Below, one piece after another: positions 44,435 to 52,572 of a DNA stretch of 64,000 bases. Both the position numbers and the translations under genes were made by a program. The stretch is from Sphingobium estronivorans (lineage in GTDB: Bacteria > Pseudomonadota > Alphaproteobacteria > Sphingomonadales > Sphingomonadaceae): NCBI RefSeq assembly GCF_008692605.1, contig NZ_LFCT01000023.1, positions 1 through 64,000 on the forward strand, in the 5' to 3' direction. The notes under the pieces are model-generated. The model searched no databases. It had not been told where the DNA came from and worked only from the letters and a program-made list of their open reading frames with translations. Within the stretch, counting starts at the first letter, position 1. Every line of letters begins with the position of its first letter.

Positions 44435-44477
44435 TAGCGATGCGCGAGCCTAACCGGGCGGACGCCGTCGCCTGAAG

Positions 44478-45386
44478 CTATTTCAACAATTCCGAAAATT
44501 CATCCCTGGCCCAGGCGAGGAACCGCGATACCTTCGTATATTCCTCGCGCATCGAGGGATAAACGAGATGATAGCCGAAGGAGGTTTCGAGCCGGATCGA
44601 AAATGGCTCGATCAGCCGACCTGCGGCAATGTCGTCCCGCACGACGGCGCTGCGACCCAGCGCAACGCCTAATCCTTCGATTGCAAGTTGGTAGGAGGGG
44701 AAGAGCAGGTCGCAGGTGATGTCCTGCGACAGGCCGAGGTCGGACAATCCCGCCTTGCGGAACCAGAATGGCCAGTCGTCCCGCAGGATGAGGGGGGACA
44801 CGGTCCTGATTATGACCTGGTCAGCCAGATCCTGGGGATCGTCAAGCGGGTTCGGCCCATCCAGCAGGCTGGGGCTGCATACGGGGAAGAGTTCTTCGGT
44901 CGTTATCCTGCTGACCTGATAGCCAGGCCAGTCGCTTTCCACTCCGTAGAGTATCGCGACGTCGCAGTCGCCATGAGTGGCGTCGGGCGAAGGGGGCAGG
45001 ATCCGAAGCCGCACGTGAATGCCAGGATTGGCGCGGGTGAAACTTTTAAGATGCGGGATCAGGCACTTCATCCCGAAGGTGCCCAGAGTGCCGATGGTGA
45101 GGACGTCGTCGTTATTCTGGCGCGTCGCCCGATCCATGGCCAGGCGCAACTCGGCGATCGCCGCGCGCGCGACGGTATAGATTTCCGAACCTGACTCCGT
45201 AATCTGAATTTCATTGCCGACGCGGTCGAACAATTTGATGTTCAGCAGTTCTTCAAGCTTGCGAATCTGATGGCTGACAGCACTCTGCGTCAGGTTGAGT
45301 TCAATGGCAGCGCGCGTGAAGCTGCGATGGCGCGCGGCAGCTTCGAACGCGCGAAGTCCGGTCATGGAAGGGAAGATATTTCGCAT
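44478..45386 (-). CDS. LysR-family transcriptional regulator (GcvA-like)
   Basis: The 302-residue LysR protein has an N-terminal HTH (LRAFEAAARHRSFTRAAIEL, NLTQSAVSHQIRKLEELL) and a periplasmic-binding-like effector domain. I chose the ATG at 45386 (MRNIFPSMTGLRAFE) with a GGAG site before it; a longer frame to 45494 lacks similarity. It converges on the flavin reductase gene and is divergent from the XdhC gene 671 bases away. Its targets could be the cluster to the left or the XdhC/dioxygenase genes to the right. Confidence 0.87.
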   Translation of the reverse strand: MRNIFPSMTGLRAFEAAARHRSFTRAAIELNLTQSAVSHQIRKLEELLNIKLFDRVGNEIQITESGSEIYTVARAAIAELRLAMDRATRQNNDDVLTIGTLGTFGMKCLIPHLKSFTRANPGIHVRLRILPPSPDATHGDCDVAILYGVESDWPGYQVSRITTEELFPVCSPSLLDGPNPLDDPQDLADQVIIRTVSPLILRDDWPFWFRKAGLSDLGLSQDITCDLLFPSYQLAIEGLGVALGRSAVVRDDIAAGRLIEPFSIRLETSFGYHLVYPSMREEYTKVSRFLAWARDEFSELLK

Positions 45387-46057
45387 TGCTCCACTCACGC
45401 ATTCGAACCTTTCATCTTTCGCTCGATCTTGTCGTTGGCATGAATGCGGTCCAAGGGAAATATCGAAATCGCGAAGAAGTCGTTCGTCTGGCAAGCCACC
45501 TTCGCCTTCGCGCGTCCCGTTAATGGAGCGCTTGATACGGGGGCAGTTCCTGCGGCAGGCGGACGATCTTGGCGAGTTGCTTAGGTGGGATCGGCTTTTT
45601 GCCCGCGAGATCTGCCTCTTTAGGCTCTGCGTGGCGAGTGCGCTGAGTATGAGGCTGGGAGGTTTAGGCTGGGCTGCGGTGACGCTATTGTTGTCTATCT
45701 GATTGGCATTGAGGCCCTAGCCAGCATGATGTTTCCTCACATGTTCACGCTGGATGAAGCGCTGGGCGGGCGGCAAGGTAAAACCTGTTCATGGTGAAGG
45801 AACGCCGCAACATCGTTCATGACTCAGCCGTTTGATCCTTCGACAGGCGTCATGAAATCCAATCATGAGCAAATCAGCCCATTTCATTTGCTTCTGCGCA
45901 GGCGCATTTTATGGTTGAGCACTCTAACAACTTGGAAGTGCTGGACGGAAAGGTTGCACGGACTGGCCACATTCCAACGGGCTTTGGCGTCGGAAACAGG
46001 AACGGCTGCGCGCAGACGACTGCCAACCAGTTTTCGGCAACACGGGAGAGTCGAGCG
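45387..46057. other. 671-base intergenic region, no supported gene
   Basis: It lies between divergent LysR and XdhC genes and must hold both promoters. Open frames here lack recognisable domains. The middle (about 45500-45850) may be remnant sequence, but I could not match it to any element. Confidence 0.35.
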
Positions 46058-47068
46058 ATGGACGATCACGAGATTTTCGCTCGGCTGAAAAAGGCTGAAG
46101 GACGCTGGGCGCTGGTCACTCTGGTCACTGCCCTGGGATCGTCGGTCCGCGCGCCTGGTGCTCACATGGCCGTTTGCGAAGATGGCCGCTATGTTGGCTC
46201 CTTTTCGGGAGGCTGCATCGAACGAGCGGTCGCGGCCGAGGCGGTTGAGGCGATCCGTTTGGCAGAGCCGCGCCTGGTGCGCTTTGGACAGGGTTCCTCC
46301 TATATCGACATCAGGCTTCCCTGCGGTGGGGGCGTCGACCTTCATTTCCAGCCCTGGGATTTCCCTGAACTGGACGATCGCGTCGAAGCAGCGCTGACTC
46401 GTCGCGAGCCCTTTGGCCTTGACCTGTTTCTGGACGGGTCGGCTCCCGCATTCATTGCCGGCTATCAGCCGACGGTGTGGGACATGGAACGGCGCGTCGT
46501 TCATACGGGACACTGGCCTCGGCCTCGGTTGCTGATAGTGGGACATGGCGCGGCGGTTGCCCGCCTTGCGGATCAGGGGAGGGCATGGGGTGCCGAGATC
46601 GCCGTCCGTACCCCCGACGCGGACCTGGTCTGTTCACTAAGGCGCGACGGGCACAAGGCGGACAGGCTGGAAAAGACATCGGACGTGGACCTGATTCAAT
46701 CCGACGCGTGGACAGCGATCATCTTTCTTTTTCACGATCACGACTGGGAACGTTTCCTCCTGGCCGATGCACTCAACAAGCCGCATTTCTTCGTCGGCGC
46801 GATGGGAAGCAGGCGGGCGCACAAGGTCCGTGTCGAGAGCCTATTGAACATAGGCGTGGACCAGGACAGGATCGATACGATCCAAGCCCCCATCGGGCTG
46901 TTTCACTCGGCCCGCGACCCATCGACGCTCGCGGTTTCCGTGCTGGCGCAAGTGGCCGACGCCTATCGCCGCGCTCACTTCGCGTTTAGCCTTGCTGATG
47001 TGGAAGGGACTCAACGGCCACAAGGCCGCAGCGGTTCAGGGCGACGGGCGAGCCGGTACGGGTTTTAG
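46058..47068 (+). CDS. XdhC/CoxI-family molybdenum hydroxylase maturation factor
   Basis: The 336-residue protein has the XdhC N-terminal domain (ALVTLVTALGSSVRAPGAHM, VGSFSGGCIERAVAAEAVEA) and a C-terminal Rossmann domain (RPRLLIVGHGAAVARLADQG, HFFVGAMGSRRAHKVRVESL). XdhC proteins bind the molybdenum cofactor and help insert or sulfurate it in xanthine-dehydrogenase-family enzymes. It very likely serves the hydroxylase at 35399-39748, although it lies about 6 kb away behind a LysR gene. GGGAG upstream supports ATG 46058. Confidence 0.87.
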   Translation: MDDHEIFARLKKAEGRWALVTLVTALGSSVRAPGAHMAVCEDGRYVGSFSGGCIERAVAAEAVEAIRLAEPRLVRFGQGSSYIDIRLPCGGGVDLHFQPWDFPELDDRVEAALTRREPFGLDLFLDGSAPAFIAGYQPTVWDMERRVVHTGHWPRPRLLIVGHGAAVARLADQGRAWGAEIAVRTPDADLVCSLRRDGHKADRLEKTSDVDLIQSDAWTAIIFLFHDHDWERFLLADALNKPHFFVGAMGSRRAHKVRVESLLNIGVDQDRIDTIQAPIGLFHSARDPSTLAVSVLAQVADAYRRAHFAFSLADVEGTQRPQGRSGSGRRASRYGF

Positions 47069-47142
47069 AGATAGCTGATCCCGCCGCAGTCGCGTCCGGG
47101 CCCAAACTTTGACATTCCGCATATTCACGCAAGAAGAGGAAG

Positions 47143-47523
47143 ATGAGCATGTTCACGCATGTCATGGTCGGAACCAACGATATCGGTAAGGCCCGGCAAT
47201 TTTATGATGCCGTGTTCGCCGCCCTCGGCGCCGGTCCTGGCGCGGAATTTCAGGGGCGGGCTTTCTACAGTCATGGCGGATTGGGCTTTGGCGTGGGTGC
47301 GCCACGGGACGGCGAGGCGGCATCTTCAGCCAATGGCGGAACGGTGGGGTTCGCCGCTCCTGATGTTGCGGCCGTGGATGCTTGGCATGCGGCCGGCCTG
47401 GCCAGTGGCGGAACCAGCGAAGGCGAGCCGGGCCATCGGCCGGAAGCGCCGGGTAATATCTATGCAGCCTATTTGCGCGATCCCGACGGGAACAAGCTTT
47501 GCGCATCCTGTCAGATGGGCTGA
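47143..47523 (+). CDS. VOC-family (glyoxalase-like) protein
   Basis: The 126-residue single-module VOC protein reads FTHVMVGTNDIGKARQFYDA, VGFAAPDVAAVDAWHAAGLA and NIYAAYLRDPDGNKLCASCQ. The first metal His (FTHVMVG) is present, while a Glu is not found at the usual C-terminal position (DPDGNKLCA has Cys where relatives have Glu). GAGGA precedes ATG 47143, and an ATG two codons later is also possible. It is probably a lyase- or isomerase-like enzyme or binding protein in the aromatic cluster. Confidence 0.75.
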   Translation: MSMFTHVMVGTNDIGKARQFYDAVFAALGAGPGAEFQGRAFYSHGGLGFGVGAPRDGEAASSANGGTVGFAAPDVAAVDAWHAAGLASGGTSEGEPGHRPEAPGNIYAAYLRDPDGNKLCASCQMG

Positions 47524-47600
47524 TGCCGGTCCCTAGCTGACCCGGCGATCCTGGAAAATTCCCGGCCCCCGGCCGTCGCCCTTCGAAGGAAGTAAAAATC

Positions 47601-48938
47601 ATGCCCTCCCTTTCCTCGACCGTCCGGGACCTGATCGACGACCGGCCCGCTGAAGGCATTTTCCGGGTGCACAGCCGGCTTTTCACCGATCCGGCTCTGT
47701 TCGACCTGGAGATGAAGCTGATTTTCGCACGGACCTGGAACTTCCTGGGGTTCGAGGCAGACCTTTCGAAAGCGCATGATTTCGTGACTACCAGCATCGG
47801 CCGCACGCCCGTGCTGGTCACCCGCAGCAAGGATGGAGAGGTTGGGGCATTTCTCAACAGATGCCCGCATCGGGGAGCGACCGTATGTCAGCAGGAAATG
47901 GGCAGCGCGCGTGCCTTTGTCTGCCCCTATCACGCCTGGACATTCGATAGCGCTGGTCAGTTGATCGGCATGAAGGAAAAATCTGCGGGAGCCTATCCCT
48001 CGAACTTCGACGCCATGGCGCATGGATTGACGCCGCTTGCCAGGGTGGGGATCTATCGAGGGCTGATCTTCGGCAGCCTGAGCGAGGACGTCGCTTCGCT
48101 CGAGGACCATCTTGGGCCGATGAAATTCTTCATCGATCTTGCTATGGATCAGGGTTCCCACGGCATGGAGCCCATCCCCGGGCGTTCCGTCTACAGTTTC
48201 AGGGGGAACTGGAAGCTCCAGCTCGACAATGGGCTGGATGGCTATCACCTGACGACGGCTCATGCGAGCTTTCTGGAGGTGATGATGCGCCGCCGGACGG
48301 GTCAGGGCAATACATCCGCAAACTCGCTTGATTTCGCGAAGAACATGGATGCTCGCCAGAGCGCTTTCGCCTTTCCAAACGGCCATTGCGCGCTCGTGAA
48401 CGAATTGCCCGAGGATGCGCGCCGACCTTTCATCGACATGGAGGAAGTCCGCTCCAGGATTCCGGAAGAAAGGGCGAGGTGGGTTGACTTGAATTACAAC
48501 ACGCTGATCTTTCCCAATCTTCAGCTCATTCAAAATACCGCGCTCGCGCTGCGGATCATTCGTCCGCTGTCGCCGGATCTTACCGAGATGCATTATTTCT
48601 GCCTAGGCGCCATTGGGGAGGATGACGATCGGCGCGCCATGCGGCTGCGGGCCTTCGAGGATTTCTACAATGCTGCCGGACTGGCCACACCGGATGACAG
48701 CGCCGTCTATGAAATGTGTCAACGCGGCTTGGCCGGCGGCGATGGGCAATGGCTGCAGGGTTATATGCGCGGCGTCAAAAGCCTTGAACCGGGCGACAGC
48801 GAACGAGCGCGGGCCTTCGGCGTACGGGCTGACCAGTCGGCGACCGGTTCGATCAGGAGCGGTTTTGAAACGCAGCTGCACGCCGCCTACCGGCAATGGG
48901 CGGCGATGATGGGCGACGCGCGCATGGAGGCGGCGTGA
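47601..48938 (+). CDS. Rieske aromatic-ring-hydroxylating dioxygenase, alpha subunit
   Basis: The 445-residue large subunit has a Rieske domain CPHRGATVCQQE then FVCPYHAWTFDSAG; the usual CPYHGW carries Ala here. The catalytic domain has the mononuclear-iron motif QLDNGLDGYHLTTAHASF (bridging Asp and two His). It belongs to the benzoate/anthranilate/phthalate-like alpha-beta class. A beta-subunit gene overlaps its stop (TGATG). No ferredoxin or reductase gene is adjacent, so its electron donor must be encoded elsewhere. Confidence 0.92.
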   Translation: MPSLSSTVRDLIDDRPAEGIFRVHSRLFTDPALFDLEMKLIFARTWNFLGFEADLSKAHDFVTTSIGRTPVLVTRSKDGEVGAFLNRCPHRGATVCQQEMGSARAFVCPYHAWTFDSAGQLIGMKEKSAGAYPSNFDAMAHGLTPLARVGIYRGLIFGSLSEDVASLEDHLGPMKFFIDLAMDQGSHGMEPIPGRSVYSFRGNWKLQLDNGLDGYHLTTAHASFLEVMMRRRTGQGNTSANSLDFAKNMDARQSAFAFPNGHCALVNELPEDARRPFIDMEEVRSRIPEERARWVDLNYNTLIFPNLQLIQNTALALRIIRPLSPDLTEMHYFCLGAIGEDDDRRAMRLRAFEDFYNAAGLATPDDSAVYEMCQRGLAGGDGQWLQGYMRGVKSLEPGDSERARAFGVRADQSATGSIRSGFETQLHAAYRQWAAMMGDARMEAA

Positions 48939-49444
48939 TGGAACGGGTGCAAGCGACTGCGATCGTCCGCGACATATTGGAGCAGGAGGCGATCTTCCTG
49001 GAGGAAAAGCGCTGGGACGACTGGCTCAGCCTCTACACGCCCGATTGTCTATATTGGGTGCCCGCATGGCGACGGGACGGTACGCTATGTTCCGACCCCC
49101 GCAGAGAGCTTTCGCTCATCTATTATGCAAGCCGCGGCGGATTGGAGGATCGAGTGATCCGGATCAGGTCAGGGCAGTCGCCAGCGGGAGAGCAACTGGC
49201 GCGTACAACCCATCTGGTGAGCAATGTTCGTTTGGAGGATGCGGAACAAAGCGGCGGGATGTTGAAGGCTCGAGCATCCTTCGCCACGCATTTTTATGCT
49301 CCCAAGGATAGGAAACCAAGCATTTGCTTCGGGAACCTCCGCGTCAAGATCGTCCAGGCGGACGCGCAATGGCGGATCAAGGAGAAGATCGTGCAGCTCC
49401 AGAATGATTATATCGAAACCTTCTTGGATGTTTATTGCCTTTGA
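48938..49444 (+). CDS. ring-hydroxylating dioxygenase, beta subunit
   Basis: The 168-residue small subunit has the cone-like NTF2 fold seen in EQEAIFLEEKRWDDWLSLYT, PDCLYWVPAWRRDG and SGQSPAGEQLARTTHLVSNV. Its ATG overlaps the alpha stop by one base, behind a GGAGG site. It has a structural role in the alpha3-beta3 hexamer. Confidence 0.9.
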   Translation: MERVQATAIVRDILEQEAIFLEEKRWDDWLSLYTPDCLYWVPAWRRDGTLCSDPRRELSLIYYASRGGLEDRVIRIRSGQSPAGEQLARTTHLVSNVRLEDAEQSGGMLKARASFATHFYAPKDRKPSICFGNLRVKIVQADAQWRIKEKIVQLQNDYIETFLDVYCL

Positions 49445-49477
49445 TCTTCCCAAATCGGGGAGTTTCGGATCATTGCG

Positions 49478-49590
49478 TCTAGAGTATTTTCGAAGCAGGG
49501 GGCACCACCTGCTGGCCAAGAAAATGCGAAAAATAAAAGACAAATGGAGCGTGATCCGATCCAGTCTGATCGGATTACACCATAGTCGCG
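49478..49590. repeat. dispersed intergenic repeat, copy A
   Basis: It starts TCTAGAGTATTTTCGAAGCA, has an AGCAGG/CCTGCT hairpin at about 49494-49513, an A-rich middle and ends in an ATCCGAT-N8-ATCGGAT hairpin. The reverse complement of the region 51889-51993 shows the same order of blocks. It lies between the dioxygenase and transporter genes. I recall repeats of this TCTAGAG type as common in alphaproteobacterial intergenic DNA. Confidence 0.55.
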
Positions 49591-49640
49591 AGGACGTGGT
49601 GTTTGTCATTTGGAAATGAACGGAAAGCAGCCTGATCGAC

Positions 49641-50954
49641 ATGACGAACGCCAGCGATCCTCGCACAATCATAGACCATTCCCCCATGAGCTGGCTCCAG
49701 GTCCGGGGGATTGCGGTCATATTCAGCCTGAACGCTCTCGACGGTTTCGACCTCCTGTCGATAACCTTCGCCGCGCCGAATATCGCGAGGCTATGGTCGC
49801 TGGATGCCCACGCCGTGGGATTGCTCATTTCCGCCGGGCTGGCGGGCATGGCCATCGGATCGCTGCTGTTCGCGCCAATGGCCGATCGAGTGGGCCGGCG
49901 GCCGGTTGCGCTTGTGTTCCTCTCCTTCATCGCGATCGGCATGTTGTTGGCGTCGGCCGCCAGTTCCTGGACTGCGCTGCTCGCTCTCCGACTGTTCACC
50001 GGGCTGGGCATCGGCGCCATCATTCCAAGCATCACCTCACTGACAGCGGAATATTCCAATGCCAGGCGGCGACATTTGGCGGTCACGTTCATCGCGATCG
50101 GATTCCCGATCGGCGCTCTTGTCGGGGGTGCGGTCGCGGCTTGGCTCTTGATCCACTATGAATGGCGAAGCATTTTCCTGTTCGGTGGCGTGATGACCGC
50201 CTTGTCCGTGCCGGTTGTCTGGCGTTCCATGCCGGAATCCATCGGCTTCCTCCTGACGCGGCGGCCGCCCGGCGCACTGGAGAGAGTCAACAGGGCGCTG
50301 GCGATGATGGGACATGCCCCTGTCCCCGTCCTGCCGGAGGCAGTTGCGCAGCGCGCCGTTTGGTTCGATGTCGTCAAGAGCAATCTGCTTGCGCGCACGC
50401 TGGTTCTCCTGGCGACTTATTTTCTACACTCGGCGACCTATTATTACGCGATAACATGGATCCCGTCCGTGGTCGCCGAATTGGGCTATTCAGCATCGCA
50501 AGCGACCCAAGTTTCAGTCTGGGCGAACATGGGTGGCGCTATCGGCGGGATGGTCGTGGGCCTGCTGGCTTCCCATTTTCCCATTCGGACGGTGATGGCG
50601 GTCATGCTCGCCTGTTCCGCCGTGCTGGTCGCCGTCTTTGGCGGAGCGCCTGGGGAACTCACCTTGCTGAAGCTGGCGGCGGCTGTCATGGGCCTGTTCT
50701 TGACGGGCTCCGTGATCGGCTTCTACGCGCTCATGACGGCGAGCTTTCCCACCGCCGTGCGGGCGTCTGGAATCGGATTGGTGATCGGCATCGGCCGGTT
50801 CGGCAGCGTGCTAGGACCAGCGGCGGCGGGCGTGCTTTTCTCCGTGGGTCTGGATCGCTGGCAGACCGCGCTGATCATGGCGACAGGATCGCTTGCGGCT
50901 GCGGCGATCCTGGCGGCGCGACCGCTCGGCCGCGCAAATGATTACGGGCATTGA
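49641..50954 (+). CDS. AAHS-type MFS transporter (aromatic acid/H+ symporter)
   Basis: The 437-residue protein has twelve predicted membrane segments. It carries the AAHS signature in the first segment (NALDGFDLLSITFAAPNIAR) and the MFS loop motif FAPMADRVGRRPVALVFLSF. FPTAVRASGIGLVIGIGRFG in the second half is also typical. It probably imports an aromatic acid, most likely the substrate of the dioxygenase immediately upstream. It is followed by a TetR gene on the same strand. Confidence 0.9.
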   Translation: MTNASDPRTIIDHSPMSWLQVRGIAVIFSLNALDGFDLLSITFAAPNIARLWSLDAHAVGLLISAGLAGMAIGSLLFAPMADRVGRRPVALVFLSFIAIGMLLASAASSWTALLALRLFTGLGIGAIIPSITSLTAEYSNARRRHLAVTFIAIGFPIGALVGGAVAAWLLIHYEWRSIFLFGGVMTALSVPVVWRSMPESIGFLLTRRPPGALERVNRALAMMGHAPVPVLPEAVAQRAVWFDVVKSNLLARTLVLLATYFLHSATYYYAITWIPSVVAELGYSASQATQVSVWANMGGAIGGMVVGLLASHFPIRTVMAVMLACSAVLVAVFGGAPGELTLLKLAAAVMGLFLTGSVIGFYALMTASFPTAVRASGIGLVIGIGRFGSVLGPAAAGVLFSVGLDRWQTALIMATGSLAAAAILAARPLGRANDYGH

Positions 50955-51033
50955 TCTTGGGGAAAGTAAGTGTCGATGGTATCCGGCTCGATGAGGGCTG
51001 GATTTTTGGGTCGCTTAGGCCCAAAGATCGCCC

Positions 51034-51756
51034 ATGTCTAAAAACGAGCTTGAACTAAGCGGACACGCAAAGGCTGGAGAAGATCGGCGGGCGCGTACGC
51101 GATCATCTATTCTTCGCGCTTCCTTCGAATTACTCGGCAGGCCCGAGGGGAGATCGAGCCGAATAGACGAAATTTGTCAGGCGGCCGGGGTATCCCGTGC
51201 TACCTTTTACAACCATTTCACAAGCGTTGATGAACTTTTCCGATTGACTGCTTTCGCGATCAGTCACGACTTCAACGACGCCGTCAGGGCCGTCCTGATC
51301 CGGCTGCCCAGCGGCGCGATCGGCTTGGCTTTCGCCCTGCGCTATTATCTGCACCGCACCCGGGAGGATCCCGCTTGGGGCTGGGCGATGGTAAATTTGA
51401 GCGCCGGAGGTCCAATCTTCGGCGAGGAGACGGCCCGTTACGCTATGTCGGGCGTAGAGGTGGGAATTATCAATGAGCATTTTTCCGCGCCCAACGCGTC
51501 GGTCGGCTTCGATCTCGTGATGGGCACGTCGCTGGCTGCCATGATCACCCTGCTCAACAGTGAAAGGCAAAGCGATTATCCTGAACAAATCGTCGCCCAA
51601 ATATATAGAGGCTTGCGGGTCAGTGACACGCTGATCGAAAAATGTATCAGGCCGTCGCTCCCAGACCCATTCGTGTTTCTCAAGGAGCATGGCCTAGAAC
51701 TGGGCCATGATCTTACGGAAACAGAGCCGTTCATTGCTTATCCCCACAGAAAGTAA
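51034..51756 (+). CDS. TetR-family transcriptional regulator
   Basis: The 240-residue protein has a TetR HTH (SILRASFELLGRPEGRSSRI, then DEICQAAGVSRATFYNHFTS) and a C-terminal regulatory domain of unassigned ligand. It is located 79 bases after the transporter gene and before a second dioxygenase, so it may control either. No strong ribosome site is visible before the ATG at 51034. Confidence 0.85.
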   Translation: MSKNELELSGHAKAGEDRRARTRSSILRASFELLGRPEGRSSRIDEICQAAGVSRATFYNHFTSVDELFRLTAFAISHDFNDAVRAVLIRLPSGAIGLAFALRYYLHRTREDPAWGWAMVNLSAGGPIFGEETARYAMSGVEVGIINEHFSAPNASVGFDLVMGTSLAAMITLLNSERQSDYPEQIVAQIYRGLRVSDTLIEKCIRPSLPDPFVFLKEHGLELGHDLTETEPFIAYPHRK

Positions 51757-51888
51757 GAGATAGCTGCGGAGATGAGCGGTCCGACCTGGCTGATCTCATC
51801 AGGGTGTCTATCATTCGCGCATTGTGCGGGAGAAAGCAGGGCATTTTGGGAAAGCGGACCCAATCCTAACATCGCCCGCACCTTGAGA

Positions 51889-51993
51889 TTAGAGCAGATT
51901 CCCACCCGATTGTATCGGACCGGTTGCTCTAGCTCCTTGTTTTGCCGTGTTTTCCAAGCAGATGATTCCATTTGCTTGGAAAACGCTTTAATC
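51889..51993. repeat. dispersed intergenic repeat, copy B, with long hairpin
   Basis: This is the same repeat family as 49478-49590 in the opposite orientation. It contains a striking hairpin at 51949-51984: 16-base arms (GTTTTCCAAGCAGATG and CATTTGCTTGGAAAAC, one wobble pair) around an ATTC loop. It lies 133-237 bases after the TetR gene. Confidence 0.55.
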
Positions 51994-52193
51994 GATCAGA
52001 GATCGGTTGACAGCGATATGTTGGGCGGATGAATCCTGTCCTTCTTGGCAATCGCGGTGCTGCCTTGGCGGGTGAACAAATTGCCGATGGCAAAGAAGCT
52101 TGTCACTTCCCGAGACGTTAGGTCAGCCCGAAAATGGACCAGAACCCCGACCCGGAGAGGAGATGATTCCTCAAGTTGGCAAGTCTGAATCAT

Positions 52194-52220
52194 ATTTCAA
52201 TGGCCATGAAAAAATTTCAT
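52194..52220. promoter_or_regulatory. overlapping palindromes upstream of second dioxygenase
   Basis: ATGGCCAT flanked by TTTCA and GAAA runs directly into ATGAAA-AAA-TTTCAT (52206-52220). Such overlapping inverted repeats are often regulator sites. The spacing differs from the GAAAT-N3-ATTTC sites, so it is probably a different factor, perhaps the TetR protein encoded just upstream. Confidence 0.4.
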
Positions 52221-52572
52221 AGCAAATTAATTTGACTAAATGTCCATCAGACGCCATCTTAACAAGACTAAAAATATAAATGGAGGTGGACTGCAAAAGG
52301 CCTGCAAGTTGGCTTGATTTGGAGTGAAGCTTTGCTTCCCGCGTGAGTGCATGTGATAATATGTCCTCGATGCGGTCTTGAATCGGGCTTAACAGTTCCC
52401 CCTCGCGCCGTCAGGCTAACGCTGCCAGGCGCCACTAGCGTCAGGCTCTCTGCTGGGCGGTCCGGGTAGGTCCAACTATTCGGCACCGCGGGCAACTATC
52501 GCATTTTTTTAGGATGGTGCGATCTGTGTCGCGCCTTCGGGACACATCAGTTGGCCCAATGGAGAGATGATC

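Larger units (their letters stand above)
51757..52572. other. 816-base intergenic region with repeat and palindromes
   Basis: No gene is supported. It contains repeat copy B (51889-51993), the overlapping palindromes at 52194-52220 and a TTGACT box near 52232 that could be part of the promoter for the dioxygenase at 52573. The rest shows nothing recognisable. Confidence 0.45.

Noticed and set aside
44478-44500. A CTATTTCAACA match to the operator half-site
   Set aside because: It lies in the coding end of the LysR gene and lacks the GAAAT partner; chance similarity.
45295-45702. A plus-strand 135-codon frame beside the LysR gene
   Set aside because: It overlaps the LysR N terminus antisense and has no domain or ribosome site.
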